DNA of 64,000 nucleotides from Arsenicibacter rosenii (GTDB taxonomy: Bacteria; Bacteroidota; Bacteroidia; Cytophagales; Spirosomataceae), in NCBI RefSeq assembly GCF_001870735.1, contig NZ_MORL01000001.1, positions 434,001 to 498,000 of the forward strand. The letters are read 5' to 3'. Both the position numbers and the translations under genes were made by a program. The notes below the pieces were generated by a model. The model worked only from the letters and a program-made list of their open reading frames with translations, was not told where the DNA came from and searched no databases. Shown in pieces: positions 24,475-34,597 of the stretch (positions within the stretch are counted from its first letter, which is position 1; each line of letters opens with the position of its first letter).

Positions 24475-27400
24475 ATGCATTTTAAACTTGTACAAAAAAC
24501 AAGGACGGCTTTTAAACTTTTCGGAGTTTTGGCCGTATTTTTTTTGGGGCTAATCAATGCACAGGCCCAGGTTACTACCTCTCAGATCAACGGTGCCGTT
24601 GTTGACGACAAAGGGGAGGCCCTGCCAGGTGCTACTGTATTAGCGATTCACTTACCGTCGGGTAGCCGGTATGGTACAACTACAAACGCCGCCGGCCGGT
24701 ATACCATTCCAGGTGTTCGTATCGGTGGTCCTTACAAAGTATCAGTAACCTTCGTTGGTTATCAGGAGCAAACACGGGACGGCATCACGGCTAACCTGGG
24801 TTCTGCCGCTAACGTAGATTTCAAACTGGCAAATGCCAGCACACAGCTGTCAGAAGTAACGGTTTCGGGTACGCGCAGTGATGTGTTCAGCTCTGACCGT
24901 ACGGGTGCTGCGGCAACGTTCGGTCGTGAAACGATCAATACCCTGCCGACCATCGGCCGTACCATCAACGACATCACGAAGTACAACGCCTACGGTAACG
25001 GCCGCTCATTTGCCGGTCAGGACAGCCGTTTCAACAACTTCACGATTGACGGTTCGGTATTCAACAACGGTTTCGGTCTGGGTTCTTCGGCGCAGGCTGG
25101 TGGCCGTACCGGTACTACAGCCGTTTCGCTTGACGCCATCGACGAAGTTCAGCTGAACGTAGCGCCTTACGACGTTCGTCAGTCAGGTTTTGCCGGTGCC
25201 GGTATCAACGCCGTAACCCGTTCAGGAACAAACGAATTCTCGGGTTCAGCATACCACCTGTTCCGTACGAGCAAAGACTCGTTCCGGATGGTGGGTAAAA
25301 AAGCAGACGGCCGCAATATTCCTCCGGTCAACATCAACGAAAAAACAACCGGTTTCCGCGTAGGTGGTCCGCTGATTAAAAACAAACTGTTCTTCTTCGT
25401 GAACTACGAGCAGTTTACCAGCAGCACGCCTGCTCTTGACTGGCAGGTTAACCGTGGTCAGACATCAGGTAACATCTCACGGGTAACGCAGGCGGATGTG
25501 GACGACATCACGAACTTCATGCGCACGAACTTCGGTCGTGAACTGGGCCCGTTCGACAACTTCAACAACGAAGTAACCAGCAAGAAAGGTCTTGTTCGTT
25601 TAGATTACAACATCAACGACAACCACAAGCTGACCGTACGGTACTCGCACCACAACTCACAGTCAGGCGTTCCGATCAGCAACAGTAACAGTAGCAACAC
25701 AGCGGGTAACGGTAACCGTACCAACTCATCGCTGGCCCTGTCGCCACAAAGCACTGGCTACCTGATCGCTGATAATACACGGTCAATCGCTGCCGAATTA
25801 AACTCGAACTTCAAGGGTAAATGGGCGAACCAGTTAGTCGCTACATATAACAAGCAGATCGAAGATCGTCAGTACCTGAACGGTCTGTTCCCGTCAATCG
25901 ATATCCTGCAAGGTGGTACTACGTATATGTCTATCGGTTTCGATCCGTTCACGCCTAGCAACAAGCTGAACTATTCGACACTGAACCTGACAAACAACCT
26001 GAGCTACTTCGCCGGTAAGCACACGCTGACCCTGGGTCTGGGCTACGAAAACTTTGTGTCGAATAACCTGTTCTTCCCTGCGTCAAACGGTGTGTATGTA
26101 TATAACTCCCTGGCTGACTTCAAGACAGCAGCGTTAGCGTACAAAAACAACCCAACCGGCACAACATCGCCGGTAACAGTTAACCGCTACAACCTGCGTT
26201 ACTCACTGTTACCAGGTGGTGCTGAACCATGGCAGAAACTGGAATCAAACACATACAGTGCGTATATCCAGGATGAATTCCAGGCTACGCCTAATTTGAA
26301 ACTGACACTGGGTCTGCGTGGTGATATCTTTGCTTACGATCAGTCACTGGCCACTGCGTTTAATAACCCGGTTGTTGCGGCGACAACAGTATTCAAAGAC
26401 GAAAACAAGCAAAACTACAGCGTAAATACAGGGGCGTTCCCTAAAAACCGTCTGTTGCTGTCACCACGTCTGGGCTTTAACTGGGACGTAACCGGTGATA
26501 AGAAAACACAGGTTCGTGGTGGTACGGGTATCTTCGTATCCCGTGTACCGCAGGTATTGGTGTCGAACCAGCTGGGTAACAACGGTGTAAACACAGCCGT
26601 TATCAACCTGACCGGTACAAACACGGTTCCGTTCGTACTGAATCCAAGCGAATTGCCAGCCGCACTGCGTCCAGACCCAACAAAGGTTGACATTACCAAA
26701 CTGGCCCCTTACGCTGTAAACGCAACCGATCAGAATCTGAAATACCCGTCGATGTGGAAAACAAACATTGCGGTTGACCAGAAACTGCCGTTTGGCCTGA
26801 TCGGTACCGTAGAATTCATCTATAACAAAACCATCAATGGTCTGCGTTATATCGATGCTAACCTGAAAGCGCCGGACCGCACATTCAGCGGTACAGATGC
26901 CCGTGATCGTTTCCCTGCTTCAGGTGTAGCGAGCTCAGGTTCAGGTGCGGCAAATACTGTGGCCGTAGCCCGTTTCTACAACCCGGCCGTATCGAACGTA
27001 TTCGTGCTGAAAAATACAAACGTAGGATATGCATACACAGCCACGTTTAAACTGGAAAAACCAGCAACCAACGGTTTCGGCGGTATGTTAGCCTATACCT
27101 ATGGTTACGCACGTGATATGCAGTCAGTAGGCAGCACCGTACAGGCGAACATGCCAACTGTATACGGTCAGAACTACCTGACAGAATCATACAGCGATAA
27201 CGATCAGCGCAACCGGATCATTGGTTACCTGAACTACCGTCTGAACTACGGTGGCAAATTCGGTGGTTCAACGATGTTCACACTGGGTCTGACTTCACAA
27301 AGCGGTGGTAAAGTATCGTATACATATGGTAATGACCTGAACGGTGACGGTCAGATCAACGACCTGATCTTCGTACCGGCTAAAGCGTCTGACCTGTCAT

Positions 27401-27885
27401 TTGCATCACTGACAGTAGGTTCAGGGGCAACTGCAGTTGTTTATACGCCGGAGCAGCAGCAGGCCGCTTTCGATCAGTACATCGACAACAACGATTACCT
27501 GAAAACACGTCGCGGCAAATATGCGGAGCGTAACGGTGGTTATTTCCCATGGCTGACTCGTGTTGACCTGACAGTTACCCAGGAATTCTACATCCGTGTT
27601 GGCAAAGAAGGCAAGAAAAATACAATCCAGCTGCGTGCGGATATCCTGAACTTCGGCAACCTGCTGAACAACAAGTGGGGTGTAGGTTACCTGACAACGA
27701 CAGCTACTCCGCTTACGAACGCAAGCATCAGCGCTGCCGGTGTTCCGACATACCGCCTGAACACACAGGTTATTACCGAAGGAACAACGAACAAAACAAT
27801 CCTGTTGCGTGACTCATTCGTGAAGAACGTGTCAATCGACAACGTATGGCAAGCACAGATCGGTCTGCGTTATATCTTTAACTAA
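24475..27885 (+). CDS. Oar-like TonB-dependent receptor with carboxypeptidase-regulatory domain
   Basis: A 1136-residue outer-membrane protein starting [17 protein letters not shown], with the signal peptide ending near INAQAQ. A carboxypeptidase-regulatory-like domain ([21 protein letters not shown] to VDFKLANA) precedes the plug ([13 protein letters not shown] to [13 protein letters not shown]) and a large beta-barrel ending in GLRYIFN with a terminal aromatic-rich strand. It resembles Oar-type receptors, not SusC, and has no SusD partner. Codon use differs from neighbours: GGT, CGT, AAC and CTG dominate, as in highly expressed genes. It imports an unknown substrate with TonB-ExbBD energy. 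Confidence 0.93.
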   Translation: MHFKLVQKTRTAFKLFGVLAVFFLGLINAQAQVTTSQINGAVVDDKGEALPGATVLAIHLPSGSRYGTTTNAAGRYTIPGVRIGGPYKVSVTFVGYQEQTRDGITANLGSAANVDFKLANASTQLSEVTVSGTRSDVFSSDRTGAAATFGRETINTLPTIGRTINDITKYNAYGNGRSFAGQDSRFNNFTIDGSVFNNGFGLGSSAQAGGRTGTTAVSLDAIDEVQLNVAPYDVRQSGFAGAGINAVTRSGTNEFSGSAYHLFRTSKDSFRMVGKKADGRNIPPVNINEKTTGFRVGGPLIKNKLFFFVNYEQFTSSTPALDWQVNRGQTSGNISRVTQADVDDITNFMRTNFGRELGPFDNFNNEVTSKKGLVRLDYNINDNHKLTVRYSHHNSQSGVPISNSNSSNTAGNGNRTNSSLALSPQSTGYLIADNTRSIAAELNSNFKGKWANQLVATYNKQIEDRQYLNGLFPSIDILQGGTTYMSIGFDPFTPSNKLNYSTLNLTNNLSYFAGKHTLTLGLGYENFVSNNLFFPASNGVYVYNSLADFKTAALAYKNNPTGTTSPVTVNRYNLRYSLLPGGAEPWQKLESNTYSAYIQDEFQATPNLKLTLGLRGDIFAYDQSLATAFNNPVVAATTVFKDENKQNYSVNTGAFPKNRLLLSPRLGFNWDVTGDKKTQVRGGTGIFVSRVPQVLVSNQLGNNGVNTAVINLTGTNTVPFVLNPSELPAALRPDPTKVDITKLAPYAVNATDQNLKYPSMWKTNIAVDQKLPFGLIGTVEFIYNKTINGLRYIDANLKAPDRTFSGTDARDRFPASGVASSGSGAANTVAVARFYNPAVSNVFVLKNTNVGYAYTATFKLEKPATNGFGGMLAYTYGYARDMQSVGSTVQANMPTVYGQNYLTESYSDNDQRNRIIGYLNYRLNYGGKFGGSTMFTLGLTSQSGGKVSYTYGNDLNGDGQINDLIFVPAKASDLSFASLTVGSGATAVVYTPEQQQAAFDQYIDNNDYLKTRRGKYAERNGGYFPWLTRVDLTVTQEFYIRVGKEGKKNTIQLRADILNFGNLLNNKWGVGYLTTTATPLTNASISAAGVPTYRLNTQVITEGTTNKTILLRDSFVKNVSIDNVWQAQIGLRYIFN

Positions 27886-27907
27886 GCCGGTTTTACGCCT
27901 TAACAAA

Positions 27908-27939
27908 GCCCCCGCCCCAAAGCGGGGGCTTTTGTTTTT
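27908..27939 (+). terminator. Strong intrinsic terminator
   Basis: GCCCCCGC (27908-27915) pairs with GCGGGGGC (27922-27929) around CCCAAA, followed by TTTTGTTTTT. It ends the TonB receptor transcript 23 nt after its stop. Confidence 0.92.
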
Positions 27940-27954
27940 AACAGAATCACCCCT

Positions 27955-28818
27955 ATGAAAAAGCTCATCATTACCTTACTGGGCTGCTCGCTGGCAGGGC
28001 ATGTGTCGGCGCAGGAAAACCGCTTTCAGACTAATGCTGTCATCAGTACCTTTCTGATGCCTGAGCGGCGAACAAAACCGGTGATACTGGCCCACCGTGG
28101 CGGTCCGGATGCCGGTGATACAGAAAACAGCCTGGAGACCTTCAGGAAGGCCATCAATGACGTGCCGGATGCTATTCTTGAAATGGATGTGCGGATGACA
28201 AAGGACAGCGTGCTGACCTTGCTTCACGACGATGAACTGGAACGTACCACAACCGGTACCGGCTCCCTGAACGCACAGACATGGCCGGTTTTGTCCCGGC
28301 TGCAACTGCGTGACCTGACTGGTAAGCCAACTACGCAGAAAATGCCGTTATTCGAAGAGGTGCTCAGGTGGAACAGGAACCGGGCAGTGTTGGCTCTGGA
28401 CATCAAACCCGGCGTTGACCTCCGGAAAGCCATGGCGATGGTGGAAAAACACAAGGCGCTGAACAGCGTATTGGTGATCTGCTATACTGTAGAAAGTGCC
28501 GTTGCATTGCGGCAGACGTATCCGGATCTCTGGCTGGCACTGGGGGTTACGACAGCCGATGATCCGGCAAAATTCAGCAAGGCCGGACTACCGCTGCATC
28601 ATCTGGTGGCCTTAACGCCCCGGCAGCTACAACCCAAAGCCTTTTATGAGGCCATGCATGCCGTCGGGATACCCTGCTCAGTAGGAACCTATGGGAAGGA
28701 CAATGTCGATGAACAGCCCATGGAGAAAGCCGGAAGTGCGTATCGGCGTATCGTTGAACAAGGCGGCGATATTCTGACAACCGACCGCCCTGCTGCCGTT
28801 GACCGGCTATTTCGGTGA
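27955..28818 (+). CDS. Exported glycerophosphodiester phosphodiesterase
   Basis: A 287-residue protein with signal peptide MKKLIITLLGCSLAGHVSAQ. The GDPD catalytic signature is present: ILAHRGGPDAGDTENSLETF (HR and E.N), ILEMDVRMTKD (E.D) and LLHDDELERTTTGTGSL (HD). LALDIKPGVD carries a later metal-site residue. It hydrolyses glycerophosphodiesters to glycerol-3-phosphate and an alcohol, probably in the periplasm. Its last 12 nt overlap the convergent patatin gene, so each gene's 3' end is antisense to the other. Confidence 0.93.
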   Translation: MKKLIITLLGCSLAGHVSAQENRFQTNAVISTFLMPERRTKPVILAHRGGPDAGDTENSLETFRKAINDVPDAILEMDVRMTKDSVLTLLHDDELERTTTGTGSLNAQTWPVLSRLQLRDLTGKPTTQKMPLFEEVLRWNRNRAVLALDIKPGVDLRKAMAMVEKHKALNSVLVICYTVESAVALRQTYPDLWLALGVTTADDPAKFSKAGLPLHHLVALTPRQLQPKAFYEAMHAVGIPCSVGTYGKDNVDEQPMEKAGSAYRRIVEQGGDILTTDRPAAVDRLFR

Positions 28819-29814
28819 ATCCTGTTCTTTGCCTTCGGCCGCCTTATTGAGCCGCAGTTGTCGTAAGGTATCCGTGGCCGTCTGATAACCAAGGATCATC
28901 AACCGGCCGATGTCCTCTGAATCGAAACGCTGGAGGTCGAGGTGGAGCGGTTCATGGGGGCGGACAACCGTCAGGTTAAAATCCCGTTGGCGCAGCTTTT
29001 CGCGTTCGGCAAACCGCTCTGCCCAGGCGATGTCGTTGTTGACCAGCTGATTGACGGTAATGTCTTTCACGCGGTCAATCAGGTTCAGCAGGTTGCGGTA
29101 ATTGAACTTTTCGGTAAATATTTTCTTCGCATGGCAGGCTACACACATGATGTCGGTCACGCCGTCTTCGATGGCCACCCGCAGCGGGGCTACTTCGCGC
29201 AGGCCACCGTCGAGGAACGCTTTCCGGTGGTCGCCGCCGATCTGAGTGGCCGGCATGATAAACGGCAGCGAGCTGCTGGCGACCACATAGTCCAGAAAGT
29301 GATCATCCTGCGGACTGGCATACACCATGTCGCCTTCGATAATATCAACTGCCCCGACTTTGAGCTTGATAGGTGCCCGTTTGAGCCGTTCTGCGTCGAG
29401 GTGGGAGGTGACCAGGTGACGTAAGGGTTGATTGTCCAAAAGCCCGTCAAACCGGCTGAAAAGCGTGTTATAGCCCATCATCAGTCTGGATCGTTCTTCG
29501 GCAATAGCCTGCGGGCCGGTGATGTTGCGTATCCAGAACTCAAGCAGCGCCCTCCCGGCTTTAGGCCAGTCAATTTTGCCGGTTTCTTCAAACTGCCGGG
29601 TGGCTTCGTGGGTTAGAAAGGTGGCATTCAGACTGCCAACGGATATGCCATAAATAGCATCCGGGGTAAAACCGGACTCCAGAATCGCCATAACAGCACC
29701 GGTCTGGAAAGCACCTTTCAGAGAACCGCCACCAAGCACCAAGGCGCTGTTTTGGGGGGAGTTATGCTGAATGTGCGACCGGTGGGGTACCGGCGGATTG
29801 GGATTATCGATCAT
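28807..29814 (-). CDS. Patatin-like phospholipase
   Basis: A 335-residue protein, starting at ATG 29814 (MIDNPNPPVP); an ATG at 29865 would add 17 residues. ALVLGGGSLKGAFQTGAVMAI contains the oxyanion motif GGGxxKG, GISVGSLNA the nucleophile Ser (GxSxG), and AFLDGGLREVAPL the catalytic Asp. It is a serine acyl hydrolase acting on membrane or storage lipids, probably cytosolic as no signal peptide is seen. The start is 87 nt from the divergent polyprenyl synthase. Confidence 0.92.
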   Translation of the reverse strand: MIDNPNPPVPHRSHIQHNSPQNSALVLGGGSLKGAFQTGAVMAILESGFTPDAIYGISVGSLNATFLTHEATRQFEETGKIDWPKAGRALLEFWIRNITGPQAIAEERSRLMMGYNTLFSRFDGLLDNQPLRHLVTSHLDAERLKRAPIKLKVGAVDIIEGDMVYASPQDDHFLDYVVASSSLPFIMPATQIGGDHRKAFLDGGLREVAPLRVAIEDGVTDIMCVACHAKKIFTEKFNYRNLLNLIDRVKDITVNQLVNNDIAWAERFAEREKLRQRDFNLTVVRPHEPLHLDLQRFDSEDIGRLMILGYQTATDTLRQLRLNKAAEGKEQDSPK

Positions 29815-29901
29815 AGGGTTACGAAAGTCAGTCCGGTAATTTGCCGGATTTTGGGCAATAATCAAATTTTTGGTGGTATACTTGCCAGAAAATTACCGGA
29901 A

Positions 29902-30876
29902 ATGCCACTATCAGTTGCCGACATACAAGCCCCGATCGAACACGAAATGCGCGAGTTTGAGCGCAAATTCCGGGACTTGATGAAAAGCGAGGTAATGCTG
30001 CTTGACCAGATTATGAATTACATCGTCAAGCGCAAAGGCAAGCAGCTTCGTCCGATGTTTGTCTTTCTGTCTGCGGGTGTCTGTGGCCAGATTACCGAAT
30101 CGACCTATCGGGGAGCCGCCCTCATCGAACTGCTCCATACGGCCTCTCTGGTACACGACGATGTGGTGGATGATTCCAACTATCGCCGTGGGTTCTTCTC
30201 CATCAATGCCCTCTGGAAAAATAAGATTGCGGTGCTTGTCGGCGACTACCTGTTGTCGCGGGGGCTGCTGCTGTCGGTCGATAACAACGAATACGACCTG
30301 CTGCAGATTGGCTCACGGGCTGTTCGTGAACTGAGTGAGGGGGAGTTGCTCCAGATTGAAAAGGCGCGCCGCCTCGACATTACTGAAGAGGTCTATTACG
30401 AGATTATCCGGCAGAAGACGGCCTCGCTGATTTCGGCCTGCTGCGCGATGGGCGCCCGGTCGGCCAACGCGGCAGCTGAACAAATTGAACAAGCCCGGCT
30501 ATTCGGGGAGAAAGTGGGCATCGCCTTCCAGATCAAAGACGATCTGTTTGACTACGGGACGGCCGAAGTCGGCAAACCGCTGGGCATCGATATCAAAGAG
30601 AAAAAAATGACGCTTCCGCTGATCTATGCCCTCAACAAGGCCAGTTCAGGCGATAAGCGGCGGGTGATTAATATTGTGAAAAATAAGAGCGACGATCCTA
30701 AAAAGGTGAACGAGGTTATCGCGTTTGTGAAAGGATCCGGCGGCATTGAATACGCAACGGCCGCCATGCAGCGGTTTGTAGAAGAGGCCAAAGCCCTTCT
30801 GCACGCCTTTCCGGCATCGGCCTACCGGACGTCGCTGGAACAACTGGTTCAGTACACGATAGAACGGAGTAAATAA
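29902..30876 (+). CDS. Polyprenyl diphosphate synthase (IspB type)
   Basis: A 324-residue trans-prenyltransferase starting MPLSVADIQAPIEHEM. The first Asp-rich motif is HDDVVDDSNYRRG, and the second is FQIKDDLFDYG; KGKQLRP provides the substrate-binding Lys/Arg. EGELLQIEKARR and ETTASL-like QKTASLISACC match long-chain synthases (heptaprenyl/octaprenyl). It elongates farnesyl diphosphate for the menaquinone side chain, an essential function in this group. Upstream in-frame starts lie within the divergent gene and are rejected. A perfect 30-bp hairpin follows the stop. Confidence 0.92.
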   Translation: MPLSVADIQAPIEHEMREFERKFRDLMKSEVMLLDQIMNYIVKRKGKQLRPMFVFLSAGVCGQITESTYRGAALIELLHTASLVHDDVVDDSNYRRGFFSINALWKNKIAVLVGDYLLSRGLLLSVDNNEYDLLQIGSRAVRELSEGELLQIEKARRLDITEEVYYEIIRQKTASLISACCAMGARSANAAAEQIEQARLFGEKVGIAFQIKDDLFDYGTAEVGKPLGIDIKEKKMTLPLIYALNKASSGDKRRVINIVKNKSDDPKKVNEVIAFVKGSGGIEYATAAMQRFVEEAKALLHAFPASAYRTSLEQLVQYTIERSK

Positions 30877-30883
30877 AAGATAG

Positions 30884-30950
30884 CGTTAAACAATGGCCTG
30901 CCCTGCCGGAAAGCTCAAAACTTTCCGGCAGGGCAGGCCATTGTTTAACG
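30884..30950. terminator. 30-bp perfect hairpin between convergent genes
   Basis: Arms 30884-30913 and 30921-30950 are exact reverse complements around the loop CTCAAAA. The right arm includes the stop codon of the M48 protease gene (30945-30947). No T-run follows on either strand; it probably acts as a bidirectional 3'-end structure. Confidence 0.75.
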
Positions 30951-31700
30951 ACTCAATCCATCCCGTTTGGCGCGGTCGCGGACCCGCTGCGCCCGGGCCT
31001 TGCTGTCGGGGTGAGTTGACAGAAACGTCGGAACGCCCGCACCGCCGCTTTGTTTGGCCAGCTTTTCGAACGACGTGGCCAGCGCCATCACACTATAGCC
31101 GTTCTTTTTCATAAACTGATAGCTGTAATCATCGGCCTCGGTCTCCTGCTTCCGGCTGAAGGAGGAACCGACAACGTAATCGGCAAATGAAGCCAGTTCA
31201 GACCGTGACAATTTTCCCACTGCCCCCGACCGGGATGCCAGCACATTCCGGACGGCAGACCGTTGCAGGGCTTTTTTCATCGCGTCGCGGGTGTCGTGGT
31301 TAATCACGTGACCGATTTCGTGGCCCATAATCGCCAGCAGTTCGTTGTCGGTCATCACATCCATCAACCCCTTAAAGACCCGGACACTGCCGTCGGCGGT
31401 AGCAAACGCGTTCACATCTTTCACCATGTAAACTTTGTAATTAATCGGAATACCACTTACGGTTTTATGGCGGCGCACAATCCGGTTGAGGCGCTGGGTA
31501 TACGGATCATTGGGGCCGGCAACGGGGTTCTGACTATCCATCTGCTGCACGGCCTGCCGCGATAACTGAGCGACCTGCGCATCGGTTAACAGGGCCGAAC
31601 TCAGCCCGTCCATAAGGGCTTGCATTAAGCCCGGTTGCTGAGCCTGTACGGTCACGGTTAACCCGGTCAGCAAAAAGAAAAGCATTTTTATCGTTTTCAT
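30945..31700 (-). CDS. Exported M48-family metalloprotease
   Basis: A 251-residue protein with signal peptide MKTIKMLFFLLTGLTVTVQAQ. The zinc motif is IMGHEIGHVINHDTRD (HExxH), and the downstream ligand Glu is in SRKQETEADDYSYQFM. THPDSKARAQRVR at the C-terminus is the usual closing segment of M48C/Oma1-like periplasmic proteases (LoiP, BepA, YcaL). It probably degrades misfolded envelope proteins. No lipobox Cys or TPR region is seen. The protein ends within the hairpin at 30921-30950. Confidence 0.92.
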   Translation of the reverse strand: MKTIKMLFFLLTGLTVTVQAQQPGLMQALMDGLSSALLTDAQVAQLSRQAVQQMDSQNPVAGPNDPYTQRLNRIVRRHKTVSGIPINYKVYMVKDVNAFATADGSVRVFKGLMDVMTDNELLAIMGHEIGHVINHDTRDAMKKALQRSAVRNVLASRSGAVGKLSRSELASFADYVVGSSFSRKQETEADDYSYQFMKKNGYSVMALATSFEKLAKQSGGAGVPTFLSTHPDSKARAQRVRDRAKRDGLSR

Positions 31701-31858
31701 ACGTTTCTCCGCGTTTTTACTTACCTGGCAAAAGCACCGGCGGAGGGCGCCGGTTTCGCCGGTTTATTTATGGACTCATTAATTGAGGAAAAGGTTTAAT
31801 GCATGAGGGAATGGAATGGTTTGGTTACCTTTGTCCGAAACGTCAATAAACCTGCGGT

Positions 31859-33517
31859 ATGTTTTCCGTAAAAAAGCTACTTTTCTTCGCATGTCTGTCG
31901 ACCGCTGCGATGGCTCAACCTGTTAAAAAAGGCACAGTTCCTGAAGCCCCCGTATTCCCGAAACGACCGAAACTTGTGGTTGGCATTGTGGTTGACCAGA
32001 TGCGTTATGACTACCTGTACCGGTATTATGACCGGTTTTCGAAAGGCGGATTCCGGCGCATGATGGATCAGGGATTCAACTGCCGTAACAATCACTATCA
32101 CTACGCGGCCACGTATACGGGCCCCGGTCATACCCACATCTACACAGGCTCGGCGCCTGCACTGAGTGGTATTGTCGGAAACGATTTTTATGATCGTACC
32201 GCCGGCCGGATTATGTACTGTGCCGAAGATACAACCGTACAGACCGTTGGTAATACAGGGTCGGCCGGTAAAATGTCTCCTAAAAACCTGCTGGTGACCA
32301 CCATCTGCGATCAGCTGAAGCTGGCAACCGACGGCCGTTCCAAAGTGTTTGGCGTGGCCCTCAAAGACCGTGGTGCTATTTTGCCCGCCGGTCATGCTGC
32401 TAACGGGGCATTCTGGTTCGACTCTAAAGACGGTAACTGGATCAGCAGTACCTACTACATGAAAGAACTGCCGAAATGGGTGCAGGAGCACAACAGCAAA
32501 CGATTGCCGGACCAGTTCCTGAGCAAAAAATGGGAACCGCTTTTGCCGCTTGACCAGTACCTGGAAAGTTCGGCTGATGACGAACCATACGAGGCGCTGA
32601 TGCCCGGCGAGCAGAAGTCAGTGTTTCCGCATGAGTTTGTCACCATGTCAGGTGGCAGCAAGTATGAAGGCTTACGGACGAGCCCGTATGGCGATGCGCT
32701 GACGAAGGAGTTTGCTTTAGCGGCCGTTAAAGGCGAAGAACTGGGTAAGGATGCCATTACCGATTTTCTGTGTGTCAGTTTTTCATCACCGGATTACATC
32801 GGCCACGCCTTCGGGACACATGCCGTGGAGACAGAGGACAACTATATCCGGCTCGACGGCCAGTTGGCCGATTTGTTTAACCAGCTGGATGCCAGTGTGG
32901 GCAAGGGCGAATGGGTCGCCTTTCTGTCGGCCGACCACGGTGTTGCCGACATTCCGGGTTTCCTGAAGACATACCATATTCCGGCCGATGTCAAATCGGG
33001 TGGTGAGGTGAGCGACGCGGCAAAGGCGGCTTTGCAGGAAGCATACGGTCCTGGTCAGTGGGTATTGTCCTACATAAATCAGCAGGTGTATTTGAACCAC
33101 GCGTTGTTACAGGAGAAAAAAATTGCTGTTAACGACGCCTGTGATGTCGTTAAGCGGGCTTTGCTGAAACAGCGCGGTGTGCTGAATGTGGTGAACCTGA
33201 ACAATCCGGCGGGTCAGCTGATGCCGTCTATTCAGATGGAAATGATCCGGAATGTATACCAGCCTAACCGGAGCGGCGATGTGTACATTGTCTTTAACGC
33301 CGGTTGGTTTGAAGGCCGTACACGCGGGACGACACATGGCACCATGTATGCCTATGATACCCACGTACCGCTGTTGTTCTACGGCTGGGGCATTAAACCA
33401 GGCCAGACACTCCGCCGGACGGCGATTGCCGATATCGCGCCAACCGTAGCCGCCCTGCTCGGTATTCTGGAGCCAAGCGGAACCATTGGCGCACCGATTG
33501 AAGAAGTATTGAAGTAA
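31859..33517 (+). CDS. PafA-like alkaline phosphatase family protein
   Basis: A 552-residue exported protein, signal peptide MFSVKKLLFFACLSTAAMA. The alkaline phosphatase superfamily fold is seen in GIVVDQMRYDYLYRY (metal Asp46), TYTGPGHTHIYTGS with the likely nucleophile Thr87, GIVGNDFYD (Asn108), FGVALKDRGAILPAGH with the paired Lys/Arg that contacts phosphate in PafA, then SSPDYIGHAFGTH and LSADHGVADIPGF (Asp-His metal pairs) and GTTHGTMYAYDTHVPLLFYG. This set matches Elizabethkingia PafA, a phosphate-insensitive phosphomonoesterase of Bacteroidota that frees phosphate from organic esters. Confidence 0.92.
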   Translation: MFSVKKLLFFACLSTAAMAQPVKKGTVPEAPVFPKRPKLVVGIVVDQMRYDYLYRYYDRFSKGGFRRMMDQGFNCRNNHYHYAATYTGPGHTHIYTGSAPALSGIVGNDFYDRTAGRIMYCAEDTTVQTVGNTGSAGKMSPKNLLVTTICDQLKLATDGRSKVFGVALKDRGAILPAGHAANGAFWFDSKDGNWISSTYYMKELPKWVQEHNSKRLPDQFLSKKWEPLLPLDQYLESSADDEPYEALMPGEQKSVFPHEFVTMSGGSKYEGLRTSPYGDALTKEFALAAVKGEELGKDAITDFLCVSFSSPDYIGHAFGTHAVETEDNYIRLDGQLADLFNQLDASVGKGEWVAFLSADHGVADIPGFLKTYHIPADVKSGGEVSDAAKAALQEAYGPGQWVLSYINQQVYLNHALLQEKKIAVNDACDVVKRALLKQRGVLNVVNLNNPAGQLMPSIQMEMIRNVYQPNRSGDVYIVFNAGWFEGRTRGTTHGTMYAYDTHVPLLFYGWGIKPGQTLRRTAIADIAPTVAALLGILEPSGTIGAPIEEVLK

Positions 33518-33532
33518 GCAGACCCCATAGCA

Positions 33533-33579
33533 GAAGCCGGTCATTGGTCAGCATATTCGCTGGCCAGTGACCGGCTTTC
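33533..33579. terminator. Stem-loop after the phosphatase gene
   Basis: GAAGCCGGTCA pairs with TGACCGGCTTTC and the inner TGGTCAGC with GCTGGCCA. It follows the stop by 15 nt and ends in CTTTCGGCATTTC, a weak T-rich tail. Confidence 0.6.
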
Positions 33580-33644
33580 GGCATTTCTGAAAACAGAAAC
33601 AGGGGGAAAACCGGTTAAATAAGTAATCACCAATCCAATTTACC

Positions 33645-34517
33645 ATGATCGATTTGAATCAGGCGCTGCGCCTTGTTTATCTAAGACTACAGACATGGAC
33701 AAAGCTCGGCATCTCTCATTTGCCGGATCTGTTCGTAGCGATACTTGTTATTTTTCTGGCCTATACTATTGCAGGCTATATCCGTCAGATTCTGTCTAAA
33801 AGCCTGACCCGTGTCAGCCATAACCCGGCACTGGTTGACCTGACGGCGCTGGTTGCCAGCACGGCCATTAAGGCATTAGGTTTTTTTATTGCTCTCGGGA
33901 CACTGGGCCTTGATAAAACCGTGACATCCTTACTGGCTGGTGCGGGAGTCGTGGCCCTGGCCATTGGTTTTGCTTTTCAGGACCTCACCGCCAACTTTAT
34001 TTCCGGAACAATGATTGCGATTCAGCGGCCGATCCAGGTAGGGGATGTGGTCGAAACCAACGGCTTTCAGGGGCGGGTAGTGGCCGTAAAGCTGCGGTCG
34101 GTCGTACTCGATAATTTTGCCGGTCAGAAGATTGAAATTCCCAGCAAGGATGTTTTTCAGAAACCGATTGTGAATTATACCCGGACCGGGCAGCGGCGGC
34201 TGGAAGTGTCGGCGGGCATTTCTTATCTCGACGATCTCGATAAAGCGCAGCAGGTGGCTAAAGCTGCGATTAGCGCCTTGCCCTTTGTGCTGAAAGATAA
34301 ACCGGTGGATTTGTTCTATAAAGCCTTTGCCGGCGATTCGATTCAGTTTAAGCTCTGGTTCTGGCTCGATCATTCAGACACGAATACGACATATGCCATG
34401 AGCGAAGCCATCAAAGCACTGAAACGGGCTTTCGATGAGGAGGGTATTCTGCTGATGTTCCCGATTGGGACCTATGACCTGAAGAAACGAATTGCCGACG
34501 ACCGTAACCTGAGTTAA
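33645..34517 (+). CDS. MscS-family mechanosensitive channel
   Basis: A 290-residue membrane protein. Three membrane helices occur (LFVAILVIFLAYTIAGYI, LVDLTALVASTAIKALGFFIALGTL and the pore helix VTSLLAGAGVVALAIGFAFQDLTANFISG). The pore motif AGAGVVALAIGFAFQ is the Gly/Ala-rich TM3 of MscS. The cytoplasmic beta domain begins RPIQVGDVVETNGFQGRVVAVKLRSVVLDNFAGQKIEIPSKDV and is followed by a C-terminal alpha/beta cage. It opens on membrane tension to release solutes on osmotic downshock. A GAGTGA-type hairpin starts 3 nt after the stop. Confidence 0.95.
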   Translation: MIDLNQALRLVYLRLQTWTKLGISHLPDLFVAILVIFLAYTIAGYIRQILSKSLTRVSHNPALVDLTALVASTAIKALGFFIALGTLGLDKTVTSLLAGAGVVALAIGFAFQDLTANFISGTMIAIQRPIQVGDVVETNGFQGRVVAVKLRSVVLDNFAGQKIEIPSKDVFQKPIVNYTRTGQRRLEVSAGISYLDDLDKAQQVAKAAISALPFVLKDKPVDLFYKAFAGDSIQFKLWFWLDHSDTNTTYAMSEAIKALKRAFDEEGILLMFPIGTYDLKKRIADDRNLS

Positions 34518-34520
34518 AGG

Positions 34521-34590
34521 GCGAAAGACTGAAAGAGCGAAAGAGTGATTACGATGCGCAATACACTTTTTCGCTCTTTCAGTCTTTCGC
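34521..34590. repeat. GAGTGA-type inverted repeat, copy 3
   Basis: Arms 34521-34542 and 34569-34590 are exact 22-bp reverse complements (GCGAAAGACTGAAAGAGCGAAA type); the inner part continues pairing with one mismatch. It fills the gap between convergent mscS and the secreted protein gene and probably terminates both. Confidence 0.85.
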
Positions 34591-34597
34591 TCATTGA

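Noticed and set aside
28807-28818. Frameshift or fusion between GDPD and patatin genes
   Set aside because: The genes are convergent; the 12-nt overlap of their ends is ordinary and both proteins are full length.
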